From contig NZ_JABXYK010000018.1 of NCBI RefSeq assembly GCF_013378445.1, forward strand, positions 22,792 through 86,791: DNA of 64,000 nucleotides, in the 5' to 3' direction. The translations under genes and the position numbers were made by a program. A model generated the notes under the pieces. The model searched no databases and had not been told where the DNA came from. It saw only the letters and a list, made by a program, of their open reading frames with translations. Positions 43,825 through 53,623 of the stretch are shown piece after piece (within the stretch, counting starts at the first letter, position 1; each line of letters starts with the position of its first letter). The stretch comes from Mycoplana rhizolycopersici. Lineage in GTDB: Bacteria; Pseudomonadota; Alphaproteobacteria; Rhizobiales; Rhizobiaceae.

Positions 43825-44223
43825 ATGAGCGACATACACACCGGACACTGCCTGTGCGGCGCGGTTCGTTTTCGGGCCATGGGCCCGCTGCGCGATGTCG
43901 TTGCATGCCATTGCAGCCAGTGCCGCCGCCAGACCGGTCATTTCTACGCGGCGACGAACGTCGGCAATGCCAATCTCGAAATCGAAGGCGGGGAGAATGT
44001 CGGCTGGTACCGCGCGAGTGATGCGGCCGGCCGCGGCTTCTGCCGGATCTGCGGTTCGACGCTGTTCTGGAAAGCCGACGACGCGAACTACACGTCGATC
44101 ATGGCCGGCGCCTTCGACGGGCCGACGGGGCTGAAGATCGCCTGCCACATCTATTGCGCCGACAAGGGCGATTACTACGAGCTCGACGACGGCATCCCGC
44201 AATATCCGCAGAACTACCGGTAA
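43825..44223 (+). CDS. GFA family zinc protein
   Basis: 132 residues with the glutathione-dependent formaldehyde-activating (Gfa/CENP-V) fold. Zinc-ligand cysteines are in GHCLCGAVRF, VACHCSQCRRQTG and FCRICGSTLFW. Many members have no proven formaldehyde role, so activity is not claimed. GGAGGG is 3-4 bases before ATG 43825. Confidence 0.88.
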   Translation: MSDIHTGHCLCGAVRFRAMGPLRDVVACHCSQCRRQTGHFYAATNVGNANLEIEGGENVGWYRASDAAGRGFCRICGSTLFWKADDANYTSIMAGAFDGPTGLKIACHIYCADKGDYYELDDGIPQYPQNYR

Positions 44224-44245
44224 GCGCCCGCGGCATCCGGTGGAG

Positions 44246-44272
44246 CGGCCGGGGCTTTGACCCGGGGCTCCG
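44246..44272. terminator. Convergent hairpin between GFA gene and sthA
   Basis: GGAGC...GGCTCC with an inner CCGGG/CCCGG stem lies in the 76-bp gap. There is no T-run, so the call is modest. Confidence 0.4.
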
Positions 44273-44299
44273 CCATATCTGAGCTACCGCTACCGCGGA

Positions 44300-45712
44300 C
44301 TATTTGGCTACTGCCGCCTTGATCTCACCCATCCGGTTCCAGGCGTCGAGTCCGGCGATCTTGTAGGCTTCGGCGAGCGTCGGGTAATTGAAGGTGTTCT
44401 CGACGAAATATTCGACCGTGCCCTTCAGGTTCAACACGGCCTGGCCGATATGGACCAGTTCGGTCGCGCCTTCGCCGACGATGTGGACCCCAAGCAGGCG
44501 GCGCGTCTTCAAGGAGAAGATCAGTTTCAGCAACCCGGAATCGAGGCCCATGATGTGGCCGCGCGATGTCTCACGGAAACGGGCGATGCCGCATTCATAG
44601 GGAATGCCGCGCTCCTTCACTTCCTCCTCGGTCAACCCGCAGGTCGAGATTTCCGGTACGGCATAGATACCGTAGGGGAAATATTTCTGCGGCTCCTTGG
44701 CCATCGCCCCGACGGCAACGCGCGCAGCAATACGGCCCTGTTCCATCGATGTCGAGGCGAGGCTGGGGAAGCCGACGACGTCGCCGGCGGCATAGATGTT
44801 CGGCACTGCCGTCTGGAAGGTTTCAAGATTGACCTTGAGCCGTCCGCGGTCGTCCGCCTCGAGCCCCGCAGCGGCAAGGTTCAGCGTATCGGTCGCGCCC
44901 ATGCGGCCGGCAGCATAGAGCACCATGTCGGTGACGACGACGCGGCCGTTGTCGAGGGTGATGGAGCATTTTCCGCTGTCGAGCTTCTCGATCTTCTCCG
45001 CCTTGGTGCCGAGCAAAAGCTTCATGTTCCGGTCGCGCAGCTGGTAGGTGAAGTCCTCGACGATCTCGCGATCGATGAAATCGAGGATCGTCGACTTGGG
45101 ATCGATCACGGTGACCTGCGCGTCAAGCGCGCTGAAGATCGTCGCATATTCGATGCCGATGACGCCCGCGCCGATGACCGCCAGCGAACGCGGCAGCTCT
45201 TCGATCTCCAGCAGTTCGTCGCTGTCGAGGATCGCCTTGCCGTCGAAGGGAATGCTGGCGGGGCGATAAGGCTTGGTGCCGACCGCAAGCATGATGCTCT
45301 TGCCGTTGACATGGAGGATTTCGCCGTCGTCCTTGACGACTTCGAGCGTGTCGGGCGCAAGGAAGCTGGCCTTGCCGCGAATGAGCTGGACCCGGTTGCG
45401 GGCGAACTGATGCTCGAGCACCTCGACCTCGTGGTCGAGCGTGATAAGCAGGCGGCGGCGCAGGTCCTCGGCGCTGATTTCCTCCTTCACGCGGTAGGCG
45501 CGGCCGTAGAAGCCGCGCTCGCGCCAGCCGGTCAGGTTCAGCGCCGTCTCGCGCAGCGTCTTGGACGGGATCGTGCCGGTGTGCACGGAGACGCCGCCGA
45601 CGCGCTTGCCCTGTTCGATGACGAGAACCTTGTGGCCGAGCTTGGCCGCCTGGATCGCGCCCCTGCGTCCTGCGGGGCCACTGCCGACGACGACGAGATC
45701 AAACTGTTGCAT
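44300..45712 (-). CDS. sthA: Soluble (Si-specific) NAD(P)+ transhydrogenase
   Basis: 470-residue flavoprotein moving hydride between NADPH and NAD+. FAD site VVGSGPAGRRGAIQAAKLG (residues 7-25). The region GVSVHTGTIPSKTLRE near 40-55 replaces the CxxxxC disulfide of related reductases, as expected for SthA. A second nucleotide site, IGAGVIGIEYATIFSALD, lies near 178-195, and EGATELVHIGQAVLNLK near 415. ATG 45712 matches the family start. It balances NADPH and NADH; gor, 2 kb away, consumes NADPH. Confidence 0.93.
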   Translation of the reverse strand: MQQFDLVVVGSGPAGRRGAIQAAKLGHKVLVIEQGKRVGGVSVHTGTIPSKTLRETALNLTGWRERGFYGRAYRVKEEISAEDLRRRLLITLDHEVEVLEHQFARNRVQLIRGKASFLAPDTLEVVKDDGEILHVNGKSIMLAVGTKPYRPASIPFDGKAILDSDELLEIEELPRSLAVIGAGVIGIEYATIFSALDAQVTVIDPKSTILDFIDREIVEDFTYQLRDRNMKLLLGTKAEKIEKLDSGKCSITLDNGRVVVTDMVLYAAGRMGATDTLNLAAAGLEADDRGRLKVNLETFQTAVPNIYAAGDVVGFPSLASTSMEQGRIAARVAVGAMAKEPQKYFPYGIYAVPEISTCGLTEEEVKERGIPYECGIARFRETSRGHIMGLDSGLLKLIFSLKTRRLLGVHIVGEGATELVHIGQAVLNLKGTVEYFVENTFNYPTLAEAYKIAGLDAWNRMGEIKAAVAK

Positions 45713-45867
45713 GTGCAGTTCCGAAAGCTGGAAGGAATCTATGTTGCGGTGCCGCAATATCTATACCGTCAATGTGATGGCTTAACAAAGCCTTCGCAAA
45801 GCGATCCCGGCACGATAATTTTTGCGGTTCGACAAGTGATGGTTCTGCAAACGCAGGTGCTGGCGCT

Positions 45868-46719
45868 TTAAATCAGGCGCAGCCCCTTCAGGCTGGCATG
45901 CCCTTCGCGGCCGATGATGATGTGGTCGTGCACGGTGATGCCGAGCGGGCGCGCCGTGTCGATGATCGTCTTGGTCATCTCGATGTCGGCGCGCGAAGGC
46001 GTCGGATCGCCCGAGGGATGGTTGTGGACGAGGATGATGGCAGTGGCCGACAGCTCCAGGGCCCGCTTCACCACCTCGCGCGGATAGACAGGTGTGTGGT
46101 CGACCGTGCCGCGCCCCTGCACCTCGTCGGCGATCAGTACGTTACGCTTGTCCAGAAACAGCAGGCGAAACTGTTCCCGGTTCTCGTGCGCCATGGCCGC
46201 GTGGCAATAGCTGATGACCGACGACCAGGAACCCAGCACCTGCTTGTTGCGCAGTTCGCTCTTCAGCATGCGCTGCGATACCGTCGATATCAGCTTCAGG
46301 TCGAGCGCCACCGCTTCGCCGATGCCCTTGACCTCCTGCAGGAGGGCGGGCGGCGCGCCGAGCACGCCCGAAAGCGTGCCGAAGCGCTCGAGCAGCGCCT
46401 TGGCAATCGGCTTCGTATCGCGCCTTGGAATCAGGCGAAACAGAAGCAGCTCCAGAAGCTCGTAGTCGGCAAGTGCCGTCTCGCCATGTTCGCGGAAGCG
46501 GCTGCGCAGGCGCTCGCGATGACCGTGATAATGCGCCTCGGCGGCTTCCTTCGGTGCTGGTGTCTGCGCCCCGACGATCGTCTCGCGTCGCGGCGAGCGT
46601 TCGGCGAAATGACCACGTTCGTCGCCGTCGTCGAAAAGGGAGCCGCCATACCCGGAAGACGTTTGCAACGACTCTTCGGCCGCTTGCTCTTCGCCAATGG
46701 ATACGGGGGGCTTGCCCAT
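45868..46719 (-). CDS. radC: RadC family JAB1/MPN-domain protein
   Basis: 283 residues. A 65-residue polar N-terminal extension precedes the UPF0758 N-domain ([27 protein letters not shown]) with a helix-hairpin-helix near 125-145 ([14 protein letters not shown]). The C-terminal JAB domain has the metal motif [15 protein letters not shown] near residue 240. The classical radC repair phenotype in E. coli was later traced to another gene, so function is open. It follows map on the same strand by 6 bp. Confidence 0.92.
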   Translation of the reverse strand: MGKPPVSIGEEQAAEESLQTSSGYGGSLFDDGDERGHFAERSPRRETIVGAQTPAPKEAAEAHYHGHRERLRSRFREHGETALADYELLELLLFRLIPRRDTKPIAKALLERFGTLSGVLGAPPALLQEVKGIGEAVALDLKLISTVSQRMLKSELRNKQVLGSWSSVISYCHAAMAHENREQFRLLFLDKRNVLIADEVQGRGTVDHTPVYPREVVKRALELSATAIILVHNHPSGDPTPSRADIEMTKTIIDTARPLGITVHDHIIIGREGHASLKGLRLI

Positions 46720-46725
46720 GAGGTC

Positions 46726-47553
46726 CTATCCGGGAAGGCCGGGCCGGTCGAGACCGGCGGGCGAAAGGGTGAAGACTTCGCAGCCATCGGCCGTGACGCC
46801 GACGGCATGCTCGTACTGGGCAGACAGCGACCGGTCGCGCGTGACGGCGGTCCAGCCGTCCGACAGAACCTTCACATGCGGGCGGCCGAGATTGATCATC
46901 GGCTCGATGGTGAAGATCATGCCTTCCTTCAGTTCCGGCCCTTCGTTGGCGCTGCCGTAGTGCAGGATGTTTGGCGCGTCGTGGAACAGCTTGCCGACGC
47001 CGTGTCCGCAGAAGTCGCGAACGACCGAGCAGCGCTCGGATTCGGCGTAGCGCTGGATGGCTTCGCCGATCGCGCCGGTGCGAACGCCCGGCCGGACGGC
47101 GGCGATGCCGCGCAGCAGGCACTCGTAGGTCACTTCGAGCAACCGCTCCGCCGAGCGCTTGATCTGGCCGACGGGATACATGCGGCTGGAATCACCGTGC
47201 CATCCGTCGAGAACGTAGGTGACGTCGATGTTGACGACATCGCCCTCGCGCAACGGCTTGTCGTTCGGAATGCCGTGGCAGACCACGTGATTGATCGAGG
47301 TGCAGGAGGACTTGGTGTAGCCGCGATAGTTCAGCGTGGCGGGAAGTGCGCCGTGGTCCATGCCGAATTCGAAGACGAAGCGGTCGAGCGTGTCGGTGGA
47401 GGTGCCGGGCTTGACCAGCGGGTAGATCTCGTCGAGCGCGCGCGCCGTCAGCTGGCAGGCCCTGCGCATGCCTTCGAACGCCTCGCTGCCATAGAGGCGA
47501 ATCACGCCCGTGTTCTTCATCGGCGCGGAAAAGGCTTCGATATAGGTAACCAT
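46726..47553 (-). CDS. map: Type I methionine aminopeptidase
   Basis: 275-residue metalloprotease removing the initiator Met. Metal ligands are visible in order: NIDVTYVLDGWHGDSSRMY (Asp pair near 108-119), GHGVGKLFHD (His near 183), FTIEPMIN (Glu near 215) and QYEHAVGV (Glu near 247). SINHVVCHGIPND near 87 gives the substrate-side His. The N-terminal 25 residues are an extra lead. radC begins 6 bp after its stop. sfsA lies 29 bp upstream, so sfsA-map-radC looks like an operon. Confidence 0.95.
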   Translation of the reverse strand: MVTYIEAFSAPMKNTGVIRLYGSEAFEGMRRACQLTARALDEIYPLVKPGTSTDTLDRFVFEFGMDHGALPATLNYRGYTKSSCTSINHVVCHGIPNDKPLREGDVVNIDVTYVLDGWHGDSSRMYPVGQIKRSAERLLEVTYECLLRGIAAVRPGVRTGAIGEAIQRYAESERCSVVRDFCGHGVGKLFHDAPNILHYGSANEGPELKEGMIFTIEPMINLGRPHVKVLSDGWTAVTRDRSLSAQYEHAVGVTADGCEVFTLSPAGLDRPGLPG

Positions 47554-47582
47554 CGTCGGTCTTTCGATTGTTTTTCAAGTTT

Positions 47583-48299
47583 TCATAAAACAGCGAGGGC
47601 GGCTTCGTCCATGGCGATCAGCGCATCGGGTTGAATTTCGCGCGCCGAAACCGTGCATTTTACCGCATAGGCTTCGACGCCGCGCGTCATGGCGCGCTTG
47701 AAGGCCGCCGCATAGATGGGGTCGAGGTCGGCGCAGATGCGGAAGCGTTCGCAGTCGCCGCGCTGGACGAGGTAGAGCATGATCGCGCGATGGCCGCTTT
47801 CGACGACGTCGCCCAGTTCCTCCAGATGCTTGGCGCCGCGCACGGTGGCCGTGTCCGGAAATTCGGCAACGCCGGCCGTGCGGCGATAATGCACGTTCTT
47901 CACCTCCACATACGCCATGGGCCGGTCGGGCGCCGAGAGCAGCAGGTCGATGCGCGAATTGCGACCGTACTTCTGTTCCCGCCGCAGGGTCGGATAGTGG
48001 GCGAGGTCGCTGACAAGGCCGGCGCGAATGGCCTCCTCGGCCAGCCGGTTCGGCAGGGCCGTATTGATGCCGACGACCGTATCGTCCGCCTCGATCAGTT
48101 CGAAGCGATGGCGATATTTGCGTACGCCGTCGTGCTCGGAAAGCCAGATGCGCGAGCCGGGTGCCGTGAGCCCCCGCATCGAACCGGTATTGGGGCAAGA
48201 GCCGGTGATCGGCGTGCCGTCGTCCAGGAGGGCGTCGAACAGGAAGCGTTTGTAGCGCTGCACAAGCGTTGCGGGAATGAGCGGCGGATCGAAGAGCAT
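47583..48299 (-). CDS. sfsA: SfsA family protein (sugar fermentation stimulation)
   Basis: 238 residues with the SfsA signature [10 protein letters not shown] near residue 33, [23 protein letters not shown] near 108-130, and a conserved [15 protein letters not shown]. The core resembles a PD-(D/E)xK nuclease fold (Asp, Glu-x-Lys in YVEVKNV), and DNA binding is reported for E. coli SfsA; activity here is unproven. ATG 48299 is the family start; the upstream frame is unrelated. Confidence 0.9.
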   Translation of the reverse strand: MLFDPPLIPATLVQRYKRFLFDALLDDGTPITGSCPNTGSMRGLTAPGSRIWLSEHDGVRKYRHRFELIEADDTVVGINTALPNRLAEEAIRAGLVSDLAHYPTLRREQKYGRNSRIDLLLSAPDRPMAYVEVKNVHYRRTAGVAEFPDTATVRGAKHLEELGDVVESGHRAIMLYLVQRGDCERFRICADLDPIYAAAFKRAMTRGVEAYAVKCTVSAREIQPDALIAMDEAALAVL

Positions 48300-48416
48300 A
48301 GGATGGTAGCGGGATCTCGTGGGTCGAAGAGGGGGCGAAGAGGAGAAGGCGACCGCGGCTGGCTGTCTCATGCCTATTTAGGCGGGGAGATGTCCGGTTT
48401 CACCTTGTCCGGGCGA

Positions 48417-50264
48417 TCACGCCCGGACGCGGACGTAGGAGCCCGGAGCTTCCTCGATCGAGTTGAGCGAGCCACCGGGCTTTCTCGCCGGGACCTTGCG
48501 GCCGTCCTGCGCCTCGATCCAGGCGCGCCAATGCGGCCACCACGAGCCCGGCGTTTCCTGCGTCTTCTTCAGCCAGTCCTCGAAGTCGCCGGTCGGCGGC
48601 CCGCCGGTCCAGAACTGGTATTTCATCCTGTCGGGCGGATTGACGACGCCGGCGATATGGCCGGAGCCCGAGAGCACATAGGTCACCTCGCCGCCAAACG
48701 CGCTGCTGCCGGTGAAGACCGACTTGGCGGGTGCGATGTGGTCTTCCCGGGTCGCCAGATTGTAGATCGGGATCGTCACATCCTTCAACGACAGCTTCTT
48801 GCCCGCCAGCATCATCTCACCGCGGCTGAGGCTGTTCTTCAGGTAGCAGTTGCGCAGATAGTAGGAATGGTTCGCTGCCGGCATGCGTGTCGAATCGGAA
48901 TTCCAGTACAGCAGGTCGAAGGGCAGGGGGTCCTGGCCCTTCAGATAGCTATTGACGAAATAGGGCCAGATCAGCTCGGACGCCCGCAGCATGTTGAAGG
49001 CCGTCGCCATCTTCGATCCTTCGAGATAGCCGACTGCCGCCATGCCCTGCTCGAGCGCTGCGATCTGGTCCTCGTCCGCAAACACCTTCAGATCGCCTGC
49101 GAACGTGAAATCCACCTGCGTCGTAAACAGCGTGGCGGAGCGGATACGTCTGTCGCCTTCCTGCGCATGCAGGGCCAGCGTCGCCGCAAGCAGGGTGCCG
49201 CCGACGCAATAGCCGACCGCATTGACCTCCTCCTCGCCGCAGGCCTGCTTGATCGTGTCGAGCGCGAAATCGATCCCTTCGCGAGCGTAGGCCTCCCAGT
49301 CCTTGCCGGCATGGCGCTCGTCCGGATTGACCCAGGAGATCACGAACACCGTCAGCCCCTGGTCGACGGCCCACTTGATGAAGGACTTCTGCGGGTTGAG
49401 GTCGAGGACGTAGAACTTGTTGATCCACGGCGGGCAGATCAGAAGGGGACGCTTGAGCACGTCTTCCGTTGCCGGCTCGTACTGGATGATCTGGCAGATG
49501 TCGCTCTGGGCAATGACCTTGCCCGGCGTGATCGCCAGGTTCTCCCCGATCGCGAACTTGCTGGTGTCGGTCTGGCGAAGCTTCAGGTCGCCACGACCTG
49601 CCGCGATGTCCTCGGCGAGCATCCGCATGCCGCGCACAAGGTTCTCGCCATTGCTGGCGACCGTCTCGCGATAGAGTTGCGGATTGGTCGTCACGAAGTT
49701 GGTGGGCGAAATGGCGCTGGTGATCTGGCGCATGTAGAACGCGGCCTTGTGGCGGGTGTGCTCGTCCAGGCCCTCGGCTTCGCTCACCATCTTCTCAGCC
49801 CAGTCCGACGTGACGAAATAGGCCTGTCGAAGGAAGTCGAAGAACGGGTTCCTGATCCAGTCCTCGTCGGCGAATCGCTTGTCGCTTGCAGCCCTCTTGT
49901 CTTCCGGGGCTTCGATGTCCTCTCCGGCGAGCTTTTGCAGTGTGCGCGACCAGATGCCGAAATAGCTCCCGAGCAGGTGCGTCTGTGCTTCCAGCGTGCG
50001 GCGAGGATCGGCAAGCCAGTACTCGGAGACCTTCGACAGGGTCTTGACCATGTCGACGACGGGGTCGGCGAGCGTGTCGACCTTTTCGCCGCGTTCGCGC
50101 GGCGCCAGCCAGGCAGATGCGGCCTTGCCCAATTGTTCCACGGTACGGGCGAAATTGACCGCGAGCGCCTCGGGATTCTTGACGACGTAGGGCTCGATCG
50201 TCTTGGGGTCGAAGCTTCCAAAGCCGGTGGTCTCGCGCGTGTCGCCGTTCTTGTCCTGGCTCAC
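48417..50264 (-). CDS. phaC: Class I poly(3-hydroxyalkanoate) synthase
   Basis: 615-residue polymerase that makes polyhydroxybutyrate from 3-hydroxyacyl-CoA. It has an N-terminal PhaC domain, then an alpha/beta hydrolase domain. The lipase-like box is GYCVGG near residue 350 with the nucleophile Cys. The conserved Asp is in REDHIAPAKS and the catalytic His in SGSGHIAGVVNPP near 535. The start is GTG 50264: GGAGGA lies 6 bases upstream, while the longer ATG frame lacks one. phaA/B and phaR are not nearby. Divergent from a small lipoprotein gene. Confidence 0.94.
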   Translation of the reverse strand: MSQDKNGDTRETTGFGSFDPKTIEPYVVKNPEALAVNFARTVEQLGKAASAWLAPRERGEKVDTLADPVVDMVKTLSKVSEYWLADPRRTLEAQTHLLGSYFGIWSRTLQKLAGEDIEAPEDKRAASDKRFADEDWIRNPFFDFLRQAYFVTSDWAEKMVSEAEGLDEHTRHKAAFYMRQITSAISPTNFVTTNPQLYRETVASNGENLVRGMRMLAEDIAAGRGDLKLRQTDTSKFAIGENLAITPGKVIAQSDICQIIQYEPATEDVLKRPLLICPPWINKFYVLDLNPQKSFIKWAVDQGLTVFVISWVNPDERHAGKDWEAYAREGIDFALDTIKQACGEEEVNAVGYCVGGTLLAATLALHAQEGDRRIRSATLFTTQVDFTFAGDLKVFADEDQIAALEQGMAAVGYLEGSKMATAFNMLRASELIWPYFVNSYLKGQDPLPFDLLYWNSDSTRMPAANHSYYLRNCYLKNSLSRGEMMLAGKKLSLKDVTIPIYNLATREDHIAPAKSVFTGSSAFGGEVTYVLSGSGHIAGVVNPPDRMKYQFWTGGPPTGDFEDWLKKTQETPGSWWPHWRAWIEAQDGRKVPARKPGGSLNSIEEAPGSYVRVRA

Positions 50265-50428
50265 CCCGTTTCCTCCGGATTTTGTTGTTAGTTCCGTTTT
50301 TACATCCTGCCGGAAAAAGATTACAAGGGCCATAAAGCATTTTGCCGGCCGCGCTTTTTGAGTGGCCGTCCGGGCGGCAATGAGGCCGGACCGGAGAGGG
50401 ATGGTTTGCTGCGCGGGGCAGGACGGGA

Positions 50429-50773
50429 ATGGCGTTTGAATTCGGAAAACTGGCTGCTGCGATCCTCATTGGCGGTCTGAGCGGCACGATCATGTCCGGA
50501 TGCACGTCAGCGAGTTCGCCCTCGCAAGCCACACTGGTCAATCCCGGTGCCGATCGCTCGTCGACCTATCCCGATATCACCGCCCCCGTACATGCTGCGA
50601 ACCAGCAGATGAGCAACGAGGAAGCCCAGAAGATCAGCGCACGCGTCAGTTCGCTGGCAGCCCAGCGGCGGGCCGGAACGATCTCGGACGCCGAGTATCG
50701 ACGCGTGCTGCTCGAGATGGATGCGCTTGCGGCGAATCATGGCCCCGACGCGCTGAAAGAAATCCAGAATTAG
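50429..50773 (+). CDS. Small predicted lipoprotein
   Basis: 114 residues. Lipobox-like IMSGC with Cys near residue 25 after a hydrophobic segment. The mature part is Ala/Ser-rich, then helical (SNEEAQKISARVSSLAAQRRAGTISDAEYRRVLLEMDAL), resembling a SHOCT-like helical pair. No function known. It is alone between phaC and the aminotransferase gene. Confidence 0.72.
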   Translation: MAFEFGKLAAAILIGGLSGTIMSGCTSASSPSQATLVNPGADRSSTYPDITAPVHAANQQMSNEEAQKISARVSSLAAQRRAGTISDAEYRRVLLEMDALAANHGPDALKEIQN

Positions 50774-50951
50774 CGCTTGCCTTTGCCTCCGATTGGACGC
50801 ATTGGCTTGAATGGTCCCATGGACTGCTTCGGAGGCGCGAAGTGTCATCAAATCGGACATATTCGCCCCTATCCGAACTGAAGGAATCGCGCGAAAGGGC
50901 GCAGCGTCCGATCGACGGACGCCTGTTGCGTCGCGCCAAACGAGGTCGAAG

Positions 50952-52169
50952 ATGGAAGAGTTTCACAAGGTCCGGCGACTGCCGCCGTATGTTTTCGAAC
51001 AGGTCAACCGTTTGAAAGCAAGCGCGCGAGCGGGCGGCGCCGACATCATCGACCTTGGCATGGGCAATCCCGACCTTCCGACACCGAAGGCGATCGTCGA
51101 CAAGCTTTGCGAGGTCGTCCAGGATCCGCGCACTCATCGCTATTCCGCCTCGAAGGGCATTCCCGGCCTGCGCCGCGCGCAGGCCTCCTACTATGCCCGT
51201 CGTTTCGGCGTGAAGCTGAACCCTGATACCCAGGTTGTCGCAACGCTGGGTTCGAAGGAAGGCTTCGCCAACATGGCGCAGGCGATCACCGCCCCTGGCG
51301 ACGTGATCCTCTGCCCCAATCCGACCTATCCGATCCACGCCTTCGGCTTCCTGATGGCGGGCGGTGTGATCCGCTCCCTGTCGGTCGAGCCCGATGAGAG
51401 CTTCTTCGGACCGCTCGAACGCGCCGTGCGCCACTCGATTCCGAAGCCGCTGGCGCTGATCCTGAACTACCCGTCGAACCCGACCGCGCATGTGGCGACA
51501 CTCGATTTCTACAAGGACGTCGTTGCCTTTGCGAAGAAGCACGACATCATCGTGCTTTCGGATCTCGCCTATTCCGAGATCTATTTCGACGACGCGCCGC
51601 CGCCGTCGGTGCTGCAGGTTCCGGGCGCGATCGACATCACCGTCGAGTTCACCTCTATGTCCAAGACCTTCTCCATGCCCGGCTGGCGCATGGGCTTTGC
51701 GGTCGGCAACGAGCGCCTGATCGCGGCATTGACGCGCGTGAAGTCCTATCTCGACTACGGTGCGTTCACGCCGATTCAGGTCGCTGCCACCCATGCGCTC
51801 AATGGCGACGGCTCGGACATTGCCGAGGTGCGCAACATCTACAAGCGTCGCCGCGACGTCATGGTCGACACGTTCGGCAAGGCCGGCTTCGAGGTTCCGC
51901 CGCCGGCGGCTACCATGTTTGCCTGGGCCAAGATTCCGGAAAAGTTCCGTCATCTCGGCAGCCTCGAGTTCTCCAAGCTTCTGGTGGAGAAGGCCGACGT
52001 TGCCGTGGCGCCCGGCATCGGCTTCGGCGAGCAGGGCGATGACTATGTCCGCCTCGCGCTGGTGGAGAACGAGCACCGCATCCGTCAGGCGGCGCGCAAT
52101 ATCAAGCGCTTCCTGTCATCGGCGGACGAGACGATGCATAACGTCATCTCGCTCAACGCGCACCGCTGA
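50952..52169 (+). CDS. Class I/II aminotransferase (LL-diaminopimelate / alanine aminotransferase type)
   Basis: 405-residue PLP enzyme. Substrate-end motif DLGMGNPDLPTP near residue 33, GSKEGFANM near 102, NYPSNPTA near 180, and the PLP lysine in SMSKTFSMPGWRMGF near 240. It resembles the AlaC/DapL-like subgroup, so alanine, aspartate or LL-diaminopimelate is possible. GAGG lies 6 bases upstream. hom follows after 63 bp and a hairpin, suggesting a shared amino-acid role in aspartate-family synthesis. Confidence 0.88.
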   Translation: MEEFHKVRRLPPYVFEQVNRLKASARAGGADIIDLGMGNPDLPTPKAIVDKLCEVVQDPRTHRYSASKGIPGLRRAQASYYARRFGVKLNPDTQVVATLGSKEGFANMAQAITAPGDVILCPNPTYPIHAFGFLMAGGVIRSLSVEPDESFFGPLERAVRHSIPKPLALILNYPSNPTAHVATLDFYKDVVAFAKKHDIIVLSDLAYSEIYFDDAPPPSVLQVPGAIDITVEFTSMSKTFSMPGWRMGFAVGNERLIAALTRVKSYLDYGAFTPIQVAATHALNGDGSDIAEVRNIYKRRRDVMVDTFGKAGFEVPPPAATMFAWAKIPEKFRHLGSLEFSKLLVEKADVAVAPGIGFGEQGDDYVRLALVENEHRIRQAARNIKRFLSSADETMHNVISLNAHR

Positions 52170-52177
52170 CCCTTCTT

Positions 52178-52204
52178 CGCCCGCCGGCGTTCTGCCGGTG
52201 GGCG
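52178..52204 (+). terminator. Hairpin between aminotransferase gene and hom
   Basis: CGCCCGCCGGC (52178-52188) pairs with GCCGGTGGGCG (52194-52204), 11 pairs with one wobble, loop GTTCT. No T-run follows; it may reduce but not stop read-through, or act as an mRNA-stabilising element. Confidence 0.55.
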
Positions 52205-52232
52205 CAAACTTACATCGATAGGACTTTTCATC

Positions 52233-53555
<1,323 letters not shown>

Positions 53556-53623
53556 ACCGAGGCGCGTACCGCGCCGTCACGCAAATTCCCCCGTGCCCGC
53601 CCCGGTGCATGCCAAGGAGACCG

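Noticed and set aside
45898..47634. A 578-codon plus-strand frame opposite radC and map
   Set aside because: radC and map show clear catalytic motifs on the minus strand; the plus frame has none.
47631..50291. An 886-codon plus-strand frame covering sfsA and phaC
   Set aside because: Antisense to two well-supported genes; Arg/Asp/His-heavy composition typical of shadow frames in GC-rich DNA.
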